64,000 bases of DNA, from positions 8,594,778 to 8,658,777 of the forward strand of contig NC_081336.1 in NCBI RefSeq assembly GCF_022539665.2. Direction: 5' to 3'. Positions within the stretch are counted from its first letter, which is position 1; each line of letters starts with the position of its first letter. Source of the stretch: Daphnia carinata (lineage: Eukaryota; Arthropoda; Branchiopoda; Diplostraca; Daphniidae). The notes beneath the pieces were generated by a model, which saw nothing but the letters and a program-made list of their open reading frames with translations, was not told the DNA's origin and did no database searches. Below, in pieces: positions 22,091 to 34,131 of this stretch. Both the position numbers and the translations under genes were made by a program.

Positions 22091-24133
22091 AGCTGTTGAA
22101 ACCCCATAATGCTTTCATCTCGTCCAATCCCGACTCCGAAAATGACAAAAGGACGCGATTTCGTTCACATTCATAGCTTTCGGGTCACGAACAAAAATCC
22201 AACTAATAATAGCCAAGCATGATGCGTTCTCAGTCGCGGTGTATCAGTTATTGTTAAATATTATTTTAATTCGATATTTACCCCCCATGGAATCACGTCA
22301 TTTTCCACGTTCTCCAATACTTCTTCAATCCATACGGTTCACAGTTTGGCAGTAAGGCTTTTTCTACAATTTGTTTGTTTCTTTCTAGAAGTTTCATAAT
22401 GGTATGTAAGGGAACTGATTTTGTCCACCTAAATACTACATCGTTTCCCATGGTTACCACATTTTAAATCTGACTTGCCAATATCTGAAATCCTAGAAAT
22501 GTTCAAATGAATGGTTTAATAAATTAGTATGGCCTTAATTTTTTATTTTGTATAAAAAAAGAAAAAAGAAATTGATGGTATTTTTAATAACAACAAATTT
22601 TACATCTTTGATTAATGTATCAATCGATATATCACAAAGTGTTTCCTTTGGACACGTGGTGAATTGGCGCGATAAATCGGTATGGTTTCTTCTGCAGTTC
22701 ACACTTGCTGAAGTAATGACACGAAATTGGGCCGTCGTGATTCCTTGTGTTTAAAAGCTTTTTTCAGGTGTTCTCTATTAGAAAAAGTCGCAGTTGTTTG
22801 TTCCTCGATAGCATGAACATGCACGAAGACGGTAAGAATCGAAAAAAGAAATTTATTTTCATTGTTGTTTTAAAGGAATTATTGGCTGTACTCCAACTTT
22901 TGATAGCTGCAAGTCCCCAATATAATTTCCCTTTGCCTTTGGCATTTTGAGAAACGTTTATTGTGTAAATTGCTAGATACCTTAAAAGTAACGAAGGGAA
23001 GTTATTTTAACATCTTGTTACGATCGTAGTTCTTCACGTTTTCTAGATGTCCTACAGATATATTTTGCTTGCTACATACCAGTGCTAAAGTAATTGAATG
23101 TCGAATGTTTTTATTGGTTATAGCATAAAATCCTCAATGTGTCCAATCTCTAAATCTCTTTGTCATTCAATTCCAAATTTTGAATTTGGTAGTCTATTAA
23201 AATGGCTGTTTCATGTAGTTAAGTTTTATCTAGGCTTTTCCTCGGGTATTCGTAGTCCAACATCCGCCATTTTGAATCTGTTTTCTCATACTGCAGGAAA
23301 TTTAGATAAAATTTTATAGTCCTCAAATGAATTGCTAAGTTTCATTTATAGCTTTTTCACACAGAGCCCGTTAGATGAGCGTATATTAGTTATCGTATTC
23401 TACCCTCTTGCTTTCCATAACAATTATTTTCACTAATTAAAGAATTTGACAGCGTCATCGACGGTTCCACGGTTCATCTACTATTCAACGGTTTATCATC
23501 GACTCTTCAACTGTTCATGGTGAAAATTGCTGTCGAAAAATGTTTAAATTCAATCACCAATCGATTGCAAATTTTTAAAGTTGTTTAGGATTCTTAAAGC
23601 TAATAGGCATCTAGCGTTGACTAATCGGAAATTCTCTGGTTACCAAAATCTTGCTACAAAATATGCGTGATGCATGCATGTAATGCGAGTCCCGGTGAGT
23701 ATAGTCCTGTGCATTCTAAGTATCCGTGTTATTGTTTTTAATGCATATAATTAAACTTGAATAGGAATAGATTATCGATAACACCAAAATCAGCTGGGCA
23801 AATCCTATAGAATTGAAATTTTTTAATTACGCCAAATATTTTGGATATTTATTTCTCCTATCCTTAGCTGGCCATCCATCCTACGTTTTATTTTCAGACC
23901 AGTTATATGACCATGAACTAAGTTCATTCCGTCCTCTGTCTGTTCATCATTTAAGGTAAGCATTGACAAGTTACATGCTTCTTGGTGATTGTTCCTGATT
24001 GAGTCAGGCATTCATTTATATGGATCAGATAGGGTTTGCATCCAGTTTGTGCGGTTTCCCCGCTTGTGTGCATTGTTATCCCATGCAAATTCACTGCGTC
24101 TACCAAAAATGTCATTGCCATTATGAATTCGGG
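22091..24133. other. Spacer between copies C and D
   Basis: No intact gene. A near copy of the spacer after gene B, with a further insertion near 23350-23560 that the other spacers lack. Confidence 0.5.
23913..23955 (+). pseudogene. Orphan exon-like segment, copy D
   Basis: ATGAACTAAGTTCATTCC: the third codon is a stop, so this copy cannot encode the leader seen in copy C. The acceptor and donor motifs are kept. Confidence 0.4.
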
Positions 24134-24140
24134 TGTGGTC
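24134..24140 (+). promoter_or_regulatory. Conserved TGTGGTC motif, gene D
   Basis: The conserved TGTGGTC inside GGGTGTGGTCAT, 65 bases upstream of the TATA box. Confidence 0.35.
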
Positions 24141-24204
24141 ATAGACGCCAAAAATAGGAAGAGCAACAACCTGCAGGTTACTATGTCTTCAGTCTGTCTG
24201 TGAG

Positions 24205-24212
24205 TATAAAAG
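24205..24212 (+). promoter_or_regulatory. TATA box, R&R-protease D
   Basis: TATAAAAG, 74 bases upstream of the ATG. Confidence 0.65.
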
Positions 24213-24278
24213 AGCCCATCTTTACACAATTTGACATCGTCTTCGACGAGTCGTCAAGCACCGCGTCACTTCCATCAA

Positions 24279-26013
24279 ATGGACTCTTCGGTAAATTGTA
24301 CACTTAAATAGTAATTAAATTAAACGGCCATTATTCTAAAAATTTAATATGATTGTTTATACTGTTAGGCTGTATACCTTTTACTGCTGTTGGCAGTGGC
24401 CAACGTTCAAGCGGCCAGTATCCAATACCCGGCCTTGCCTTCCATTAACTCACGTTCACAACCCGTACAACAATGGAACAATAAAGACGATCAAGGGCGA
24501 ATAAACTTCGGCTATGCCTATTACGGCCAAGCAGCCTCAAACGTTCGTAACACCAATGGTGACATGATTGGCTCTTGGAGTTACCTGAACCCGGAAGGTA
24601 CGCAGGTCAGTGCTTCCTACACAGCTGACGACAAGGGCTTCAACGTGCTCTTCAACAATGAAGCCCCTGCTGCCAGTCCGGCAGCGTACGCGGCTGTCGA
24701 AAATGTTCCTGCATTTGACACTCCTGTTGCCAGTCCAGTAGCGTACGCGTCCTTCCCTGTTGAAAACGACGCTGTCATTTCCAAAGATGATGTGATTGAA
24801 CCTGTTATTGCCGATGATTCTCGCTGTTTAAGCAACGAACTTCGTGCTATGTCTCGCATGTACAGATCAAATTCTACTTTTAAGATGACAGCAAGTGAAG
24901 AGGCCACTCCGAATCAATATCCATTCTTGGTAAATTAGCATTTTTTTTTTCTTTCTTTCTCATCAGCGTGTACCACCGACCTATATTTTGAATTGAAATA
25001 TTGAATCGCTAGGTATCGCTTGCTTCAGGTGATGAGGAAAATGAGAATCTTGTCAGTTTCTGCGGCGGCTCTTTGATTTCTAAGAACAAAATCTTAACTG
25101 CCGCACACTGCGTCACTGAGGAAAAAACGGAAACGTTAGAAAAATTAAATTTTCTTTCATGATGTGCGTTATTAACAAGATTTTTTAAAAACCTGTTAGC
25201 TTGGTTACTCATGACGTCCATGTCAGATTCGGAATGCACACGATTAGCAAAACATCGAGTGACGCCAAAGATAAAAGAAACGTCATTGAAATGAAAATTC
25301 ACGAACAGTATGACGGCAAGCTAGTTGTAAGTCTTATCCAGTCCATTTTCTTAATATAATTGCATCAAACTAGGTTTATTTTTGCTTTTACATATGCACC
25401 TGAACATTTCAATTTCTTTCTGTAGGAGAACGACATCGCCATTTTGACACTGGACTCGCCTGTGGAATACACGGACGCTATTCAACCCATTTGCTTGTCG
25501 CCGCTGTGCTTGAATACTGACGGAATGGAAACGATTGCCATGGGTTGGGGACACGTCGAATACAAAGGTGAAGCTTCAGAATATCTACGACACGCTGTCA
25601 TTCCAGTTGTGAGCAACGAAGACTGCCAGGCTACCTATGGGGAAAAGGATAATATTATCGACACGATGCTTTGCGCTTATGGAGGTGAAAAAGACACTTG
25701 TCAGGTAAATCCTACATGCAAAGAATATATCGTTTCTCTAATTCTATCTACTTCTAATTGTTTTTAACCGTAACAGGGTGACAGTGGCGGCCCTCTTGTG
25801 GCTGACTATGGCGAATCGATGTCAGAATGCCGTTTCGTGCAGGTTGGCGTCGTCAGCTATGGCCAAGGTATACATTACAATTTCATTTTATAATATTAAA
25901 ACGCACTATCTTGACATTCTGTGTTTGCTTTTATAGAATGCGGCGCAACGAAATATCCAGGCATTTACACGAGGGTTAATTCATATCTGGACTGGATAGT
26001 AGAAAATATGTAA
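24279..26013 (+). CDS. R&R cuticle domain-trypsin fusion (copy D)
   Basis: Exons 24279-24290, 24369-24929, 25013-25134, 25200-25326, 25426-25704, 25777-25867 and 25937-26013 give 422 residues. The order is signal peptide, R&R domain (FGYAYYGQ, then SYTADDKGF), a short linker, propeptide Cys (SRCLSNELR), activation Lys before MTASEEA, and a trypsin domain with His223, Asp277 and Ser370. An Asp also sits at the 189 position (KDTCQGDSGG). It has the shortest linker apart from copy A. All splice sites are GT/AG and all seven exons join in frame. Confidence 0.9.
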
Positions 26014-29000
26014 AACTGTTGAAATCCTATAAGACTTTCAACACCTCCGACCTCGACCCTGATATGACCAAAGGACGCGATTTATTTGACGTTTTCATTT
26101 CGCAAACGAAGTTTAACAAACAAAATAGGAGCACGATGCGTTCAATGTCGTGGAGCAAACGTTTAATTTTTAAATCTTATTTTTATTTAATTTTTTTTTT
26201 ACACCCCATTGAATCGCCCCATCTTCCACGTTTCTTCAGTAATACTATTGTTCTTGCAGCTCAAGTTTTCCATCTTTTTACAGTCTACATTTTTGCAGAG
26301 AGGCTTAATCTGCAGGCTTTTTTGTAGAAATTTCGAAAAGGTTAAGAAACAAGTGGTACGGAATTTGTTTCCCTCTACTATTCGTACTGTTTTCCGCGTA
26401 CACCAACTTTTAAAGCAAGGTTGCCAATCTCCAAACTGTAGAAAGATTCAATAAAAGATTTAGCAAATAAATCTGTTTTTGTTTTTTGTTGTTCGTCAAA
26501 TAAACATAATCGTGTTTCGAAATAAATAATTATCATTGTCTAAATTATAACTACGAAACAATTTATATTTTTGATAAATGTTATGTATCGATACTTAAAA
26601 CCTGTTCCCGTTCTACACGTGCTGAATACGCGCCAAAATTTTCAGTTCAGACTAGTTGGAGTGACGGTACGATGTAGATTCACTGTGTATCTCAGTATAA
26701 TTAAAGCTCTTTTACGTTGTTCCAACAGAAATAACCTTGAGTGCCTTGGCCATTGATAACATGAATGAACCTAAAGACGGTAAGAAAAGAAAACAGTATA
26801 TTTTAAATGTTTTATCAAAAAAGCTGATGACTGTAATTTGCTTATCAGTTGAAAAGGTATCCGTGTTAGTCATTCATCGGTAGTGGGATGGCGATATCAG
26901 GGTGGAACTTCTTGTTATTTACTTTAGGGTTTTCAACAAAACCACGCCAACATGACGAATCGTGTCTTGTTCTTCTTCGTTCAAACGGGCCAGAATGGCG
27001 TCAGTCAGTTCCTTATCTCCCAAGCTGTGCTGTCAGGATTCGGCGTGAAGTAACACCAAGTTATCACCACAAATGTAAGTCCTCTTTTTCATTCATTTTG
27101 CCCAATCGTTTTTTTTTCGAAGATAGATTTGAGGGAAACGGCTAGGTCGTCGTGAAATTGCTAGACAGAGTGTTTCTTCCTATTCTTCCAAGTTCAACCC
27201 CATTGTCGTTATTTTTAGTCTTTCTTTTTCGTCATTGAATTCTATCTTTTGAAAGAATTTCCAAATCGACTTGTCTTCGGTCCCCTCATGGTTAATTTAT
27301 GGTTACTACATATATATTTGTCCTTGCCACATAGCGATGGTAACGTAATTGCATATCGTGTGTATTTGTCGGCTAGCGTTAAAAATTCCCCATTCTTTTC
27401 AGTCCATGAATTGTTTTGCCATTTCAGTTTTGTAATTTCGTCTGCGAGATTTTGGCTGTCTACTAAAAGGGTTGTTTGGCGTAGGATAGATTCTAGGTCT
27501 TTCTGAAGCCATGCGTTTGAATCTGTGTTCTCGAATCGTCCACCAAATCTTGATGACAGTTTTTGTTCGTCAAACGAACGGACAATTTTTCATGGTAGTT
27601 TTTGAACACAGAGCCAGTTAGATCAAGTGTACATTGACTAGTTTTGGTATCCCAGCAACTTGCTTTAACGGTTCACGACAAGAGTACTGTCGAAACATGT
27701 TTTCTTTCAATCACCAAATTGATGCTGAAATTTTTTGTCTGCTTTTTTTTTTGAAGTTCTTGTACTAGAGACATCTAGCGTTGACTATTCGTAAATCGTC
27801 TTTTTAGGAAAACTTTGACGCAAACTAAACATGACGTTGTGATAATGGAGAGCTTCTTAACGAAGAGCAATGATAATGATTATGCCAGCCGTATAATCCT
27901 AATCATTTGTTATCTCTAAATTATCCAAGTGACCTTTACATAATTGTCGAGCTTCCTCTAGCAACGCCGAAATCGTCAGACACTCCACATCGTTTAGGAC
28001 TGGCATTGTGTTCAGTTATTTATTGCAGAGCAAAGCAGACATTTTCATTCAAACAGCCTTTAAAAACACTGTCCCATGTGTGAGTTTTGTGGTCAAAGCC
28101 AGAATTTCTTCTAATTGTTTTAGTAATTTTATTTTTACTTGACCCGAACAGAAAGAGGCCAGCTCAATTGGTATTAGCATTGACAATAAGCTTTTTTATT
28201 ATAGCCAAAAGATTTTTATGAGGTATGACGACCACAATACAAGTCGAACACATCGATTTGTATTTTGACGTCATTCGTCAAAGTCAGCGAACTCTGTCTG
28301 TTACATTGTCTAGACAAACTAAACGATGACTGATCATGTATAAGTAAAAGACAAAATTACAAAGTCAATGCGGAAGGCTTTTTTAAACAAAACTTTAAAG
28401 CCATACTTTTTTTTACGTGGGCGATCGTTTTGTATAGTCGGCGTGAGTTTTAAAAACGCACGAAATATTTTTGCCAGGTTTTTTTATATGATCTCACATC
28501 GAGCCCGGATGCTGATTTATTACGGCATATGCATCGATCTCTTTTTCTTTGTTTACGATGCAAATCGCATGTCCATCGTTAAATTATTCAACTGTTGCTT
28601 ACCTTTGCTGTTTCCTTTTTTGGACGAGTTGCTCACGCAGGCAGCTAGATGCAAAGTGTTAAATATTTATTACTCTCGAATGACGTTTACTTTTTGAAGA
28701 AAAAAAAATACTCTGTAACTCCAAAACTAATGCGGTTAACGCTTTTAATTGAATTAGTTCTGTAAAAAAATTAATTCTTTTGAGGAAAACAAAAATGGAA
28801 CGTGTCATTTTTTGCTCGTCGTTTGAGAATTTCGATTTTGTATTACATTTTCCAAGCTCGACATTTCGTACAATGCAGATGCCAATGAAGCACACGTATT
28901 AATGAGATCCATCTTCTGATTAGTATTGACTAGACACAACTGTCCTTACCCCATACATTCATTAGAATTCAATTGTTTTCTTTTACCTTGCTCGTTTTAA

Positions 29001-29471
29001 AATAAAAACCCCGCCTCAAAATGAAATATCTTTACAGCGAAAAAAGTCGTTACGTCAACAGGAATGTTTGATAATTATTAAATAAATATGCGTCTTTTCT
29101 TTAGAATTAAATCATTTGGTTAGCGTAGGTCAAAATTTTGATTGTTTTTGTTGTTTAAATCATTAAAATCTAACTCCATCCTCTTATTGAGGCTATTCAA
29201 ATGGACGCAGATAATTGCTTTTTTTGTGTGTTTTTTGTTTTTAATGCGCGTCGTTAAACTTAAATAGGAATAGATTATAGATAACATCGAGATCAGCAGG
29301 GCAAATGGATTCGATTTTTTCTTCGAATATGCCAGATATTTGTGGATAATTTATTCATCCGACTCTTGACTGGTCATCCATGGACGTGGAATGAACACGG
29401 CCTGTTCATCGGGATGGACTCGTCTATTATTAACTCCACCTGCGTGATTCCCGAGATCTCCTCGTTATTTA
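26014..29471. other. Decayed spacer of a possible fifth array unit
   Basis: No intact gene. Segments match the inter-copy spacers in the same order. One is TGAATGAACCTAAAGACGGTAAG near 26762, another GTCTACTAAAAGGGTTG near 27456, and a third GATAACATCGAGATCAGC near 29279, the last also present near 19813 and 23778. The block ends where the CAPA gene begins, with no promoter or R&R exon left. A 109-codon frame at 28368-28697 has no recognised domain. Confidence 0.5.
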
Positions 29472-30236
29472 TCAGAGCAACAGAAATAGACCAACCGCTA
29501 GTCCAAATACGTCGATTGCCTCTTTTGTAAATGATTGAGAGTAGAACTCGCTTACCTAAAATGTCATTGGATAATATCAGGGCAGGTGCTTGAAAATCCT
29601 CGTCGGACATGGCCAGTTGTTGCTGCATTGCCTCGTCGTCACGGCTGGGATACTGGCCGAAATAACGGGAGCGTCCGACACGAGGGAACGGGATGAGCGA
29701 CTGGCGTTTACCGACCCGCGGGAAAGGTATCAGATGCCGCTTGACTGTGAGATCCACGTTATTCTTCACGCCGAGGTGGGTGGGGGGATGAATAAAGAAA
29801 CGTGCGGTAATTAAGAAAAACGATGAGCGCACTGACCATGTGATGAAAAGTTGTAACCAACCATCCAGTTGCTAGGCTTGTTGTTGTTGTTGCTGCCAAG
29901 GTTTAGCATTGTTCCTCTTGCGCTACTGCCGATGGCGTTGGCGATGAACGCGGAGCGGGAGCGACCGACCCGCGGGAAAGGGATCAGCGATTGCGACTTG
30001 AGAATCTGCGGCACGGCTGAATAAAAGACCCGCATAAATAAGAAAAGCTCTGTATAGCCTGGGTCAAACAAATCATTATTATATCCGAGAATAAGAAGCA
30101 ACCCCCGTTTTTTTTTGAACTCCTGAAAAAAAAAATAATATAAAACGATGGCTAAAAAGAAATGTGGTATACCAGCATCGCAGGTAGCCAAGTAGATCAC
30201 GAATAGGACGAACAATTGAATCACGGCGATCCTCAT
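29472..30236 (-). CDS. Capa: CAPA (periviscerokinin) neuropeptide precursor
   Basis: Four exons (30236-30173, 30016-29837, 29744-29556, 29521-29472) give 160 residues. A signal peptide of about 20 residues is followed by three peptides ending in LIPFPRV and an amidation Gly with basic residues: SQSLIPFPRVGR, HLIPFPRVGKR and QSLIPFPRVGR. The FPRV-amide C-terminus is the hallmark of CAPA/periviscerokinin peptides, which act on epithelial and muscle targets in arthropods. No pyrokinin (FGPRL or WFGPRL) is present, although insect CAPA precursors usually carry one. A TATA box lies 132 bases upstream. The last exon, which gives a hydrophobic tail, is the least certain join. Confidence 0.85.
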
Positions 30237-30367
30237 ATTTGTCGTTAGTAACAGAGATCAAAGATTCTTTTTTAGCTTCCTGGACGCTTGTATGTGTGTG
30301 TGTGTGACGTCCCCGGTAGTGTCTCAGTACGCTATCTACTCACTACCCGGATCGTATCAAACTTCCG

Positions 30368-30375
30368 TTTTTATA
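30368..30375 (-). promoter_or_regulatory. TATA box of Capa
   Basis: TATAAAAA on the minus strand, 132 bases upstream of the ATG. A (GT)n run lies just downstream in the likely 5' UTR. Confidence 0.5.
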
Positions 30376-33028
30376 ATCTTCCGGCGGTAGCAGGAAAAAG
30401 GGGGCGTTTCTAAAGATCAATCCCATTGGCCAGCATTTTTTTCGTCTGTGTTTTTTTATGCTTGGATCCTTTTTAGCTTGCGCAACAGGTACACATCTCC
30501 CGCGTGTACTCCGATATTGAATTTGCTTTTTTTTTTCTTTTTCTGGGTTTAGTAAATTTTAAAAAAGGTTCTTCTGGTATATATTTAATGTGCGTTGAAG
30601 CTACAAGAGAGTGTTGACATTTATTCAAAAACAAAATAATTTTCTTTTGGCGGTTGGTGCGATATCGACATGGACTCGTTTGTCACGCGCAGGACCCAAT
30701 ATTGCGCGCTCTTAATCCGCCCTCCCAACATGGTAAACCCATCAAATAAAAAAAAAGCCTGGAGAATACCTACACCGTTATAGTTTAACGACAAAAAAAA
30801 AAAACTTTCTTCATTAGACTGTAGCAGCAGTCAAAGGGGATGACCATTTTTTATTGGGCGCAGGGTCCGTTTAAAGTTAATATGTAAAACATGGGGCGGA
30901 GGAAGCTTTTTGGGAAAAATCGCTGCACTAAAGCAAAATGAATGGCCCATCGTTTGTTTTTTTTTTTTCGAAGCTTTTTATAGAATTTTGAATTATGTGA
31001 GTCGATATTGAACGAATTCTACCAACTTTTTTTTTAGTTTAAAAAAGAAACAAATTTTTTTTTTTGGTTTTTAATGAATAAATTATAGTTTAAAGTTTAA
31101 CGATTTTTGAATGTTTTGACTCTATGGGAGAATGTCTCATTAAAGTTCAATGACGTCCCGCAAGGATATAAGCATGACGTGAAAGCCATGAAAAAAAAAA
31201 CTTAAAAGGAAGCCGAAAAGAATTTCACCCACGGGGCAAAGAGATTGATAACACATAAGATTAGACTCAACTCGTACCAAAACCTACGTCGATTAACGTT
31301 CGAAACGAGACGTTTGTCCCTTATTTCTTCGGTTATCTTCGACAAAAACAAAAATGTTGGGCGTGTCAAAGTGCGCAGAGGTTGCAAATACCTGACATTC
31401 TTTCAGTCTGAAGAATTCACGGTCGTCTGCTACTGTAGGGCAGACGATAATTAGATCTTCCTGGGTAGGGCATTTCTCTCTGCTTCGATTGGGGAAGTGA
31501 TTCTCGTCTGACTGATAAATCGTTGCATTTTCAAAACACTAAACTTAATGTTTTCTCCGGCCGTAATATTGATTGCTTTTCACAACGAATCTTTTGCTTT
31601 TTCCTTATTGCTAGAGTTAGTCACTTGGAGAACGTTAGCCTGTCAAGCTCGTGTGTAAGTCTTAATCTCTTTACGGCATTTTCCTTGTTGATTTTCCCTT
31701 AAAAAAAGAGGAGAATTTATTCATTGCATTTGCAAAGTTTTTGGAACAAACGTAAAAGTTTAGTGTTCCAACTGAATTGACGGCCTAACTTTTTCTAGAA
31801 AAAAAAATGCGGTCTAACTTTTTGTTGTATAGTGCCGGAATTGAATTAGTCCGCCCCCGTAAATAAATAGCCCTGTCTGAATCAGTGTTTGTGTCTACAT
31901 TGAACCTGCACGTACTCCACAGCTGGACATTGAAAAAGATCGAATCCAATAAATGATAATTTCGCAGCTTGGCGTGTAATTCACTCGCGAAATACGTCAT
32001 TGTAAATCGGCCAACAAATCAATTAACTCCACCCACCTATTTTTTTTTGTATAGGTTTTTTACTCTTTTTACTCGTTACGTGTTGACTCATTAATCCCGT
32101 ACGCGATTTATGGCTATTTACATTGAATTTCCCCTAAGAAGAGGTGGGGGGGAAAAGGGCAGAATGAAATATCTCTGTGAAATACCAAAAAACCAAAAAC
32201 ATTCCTCTTGTTTTTTGTATTTCAAAAACAAAAATAATCTCGAGCGTGCGCGTACTAGCAGACGATATGGAAAGAATGTTCTTTACTAACTGGGCGCTAA
32301 AATAAAACTGAGCAAGCAACTCTGTTTAAGTAAAAAAGAAGGGAAATAAAAACACACGAGGGGTCGAGATGAAAGAGCGACAGAATGTCCGTTCTTTTGG
32401 CACGTCTCCAGATGTTGTACATGTTTAGAGAAGATTTCCCTCGGCCCTTTAGTACAGACCGTCGTCGACACACCAAAAATGAAAAAGAACTGGAGTGTGA
32501 AGAGAAAAAGTTCTTTTGCCTTGAGGTTTTTCGCTCTAACTACAAGGTTGAATGAGGGAGAACTACATAAGTGTACAAACTGCCCGTCTTTTCTTTTTTA
32601 TTATTATTTCCAGTGAGAGTTATTTATACTTAAGAAAAAAAGGAACGGAGGGACGTAACGTCGAGAGAGAGAGAGAGGGGGGAGCCGCCCTTGTCAGAGC
32701 AAACAAGCCCAGAGGCTGAATTTTTTTTTTTTTTCTTTTTTCTTTTTTGATTTTTCTTTTTTAGACTGCGCGTTGCCGCCATGTTGGCTTGGCAAAACAG
32801 AAGACGGACAGATCAGGAGAAGCCACTGTGAATTCAAGATCCCTCCCTTGTCCCCTCTCTCCCTTGACACCACGTCCAGTCAAGGAAGGCAGTTGTTTTT
32901 GTTTCGACCTGTCCCCACGTATAGCTGAACGAATCATTGTGATAGATTAAAAACAAAAATAGTTGTTGTTTTTTTGGGGGGTTTTTGATTGCCAGCTACT
33001 TGTACACCCCCGCTGGACGCCTGTCATC
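30376..33028. other. Long spacer and 5' region of the Ras gene
   Basis: AT-rich with poly-A and poly-T tracts. A (GA)n run at about 32663-32680 and GCCGCCATGTTGG near 32774 resemble GAGA and YY1/Pho-type promoter motifs. A noncoding first exon for the Ras gene may start here. Short frames have no domain signature. Confidence 0.4.
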
Positions 33029-34131
33029 ATGTCGAAGCCGGGCGATCGAAGCAGTGTAGCGCAAACTTATAAAATCGTCGTCGTGGGCGGGGGAGGCGTT
33101 GGAAAATCGGCCATCACCATCCAATTCATTCAGGTAAGATTCCAACATTTTTGCTGCCATTTAACGACAAACAAAAAGGCGTTTGTGGTGACCATTCGGA
33201 TGTTGACGCATCTGTTTCACACCACCTCCCTTTGACCTTTTAAGTGCAAGCCCATTCTTCTCCCACACAGCATCATATCAGCAGCCCACAAGTTTCCTGT
33301 TTACTTTAGCATGCACCGATATCTGAGAAACAGATCACAGCCTGAATTTGGACTTTTGCTATCCTCAGTCGATGCAGTTGTTTAAAACAAAATGTCTGGA
33401 GATTGTTTTCGATACTCTAACCTGTTGCCTGACCATATAAGGTAACACTTGGCCTTGTTTGTTTTTCAGAGCTACTTTGTGACAGACTATGATCCCACCA
33501 TTGAAGACTCTTACACCAAGCAGTGCGTCATTGACGATGTCGTCGCTAAATTAGACAGTGAGTTTTCATTTCATAAATCAGCTAACGTAAAATTTTTTAA
33601 AATTGATTTTAACCTCTACGTGGTGCCTCCTTTTCCCCTAAAGTCTTGGACACTGCTGGTCAGGAAGAATTCAGCGCCATGAGGGAGCAATATATGCGTT
33701 CCGGTGAAGGATTCTTGCTCGTCTACTCGGTCGCCGATCGTTCTTCCTTTGACGAATTGCCTCGTCTCCACAGGCAGATTCTCAGAGTCAAAGATCGCGA
33801 CGAGTTCCCCATGTTGATGGTAGCCAACAAAGCGGATCTCCAACACCAAAGAATGGTATGAAATCATCTTGAAAGTCCTCCTCTAAAAGACTTGTTCATT
33901 CATTACGACTTTGTAATCGTACAGGTCTCATCGGATGAGGGCCACTCTCTCGCCCGCCAGCTCAAAGTTCCCTACCTGGAATGTTCGGCCAAGCTACGAA
34001 TGAACGTAGACCTAGCCTTCCACGAGCTGGTTCGGCTCATTCGTCGCTTCCAAGCTCTAGAACGGCCGCTCACGTCTAGCAAGGACCAACGTCAAGCACG
34101 CAAACGGCGTAAGATGTGTATGCTCTTGTAA
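33029..34131 (+). CDS. Ras2: Ras family GTPase, Ras2/R-Ras type
   Basis: Exons 33029-33133, 33470-33557, 33644-33855 and 33925-34131 give 203 residues. G1 is GGGGVGKSA (20-28), switch I is [10 protein letters not shown]3 is [12 protein letters not shown] with the catalytic Gln intact, G4 is ANKADL and G5 is ECSAKLRMN. The sequence [19 protein letters not shown] and the phrase [18 protein letters not shown] match Drosophila Ras2 (Ras64B) and vertebrate R-Ras2. G4 carries Ala before NKAD where the family usually has Gly. The C-terminus is basic and ends CMLL, a CAAX box whose final Leu favours geranylgeranylation. It acts at the plasma membrane as a signalling switch. Confidence 0.95.

Noticed and set aside
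26951-27052. Short frame with VQTGQNGVSQF, recalling a tubulin N-terminus (QxGQCGNQIG)
   Set aside because: Only a handful of residues match, the key Cys and Asn-Gln are missing, and a stop follows. The same spacer segment recurs in decayed form near 15060.
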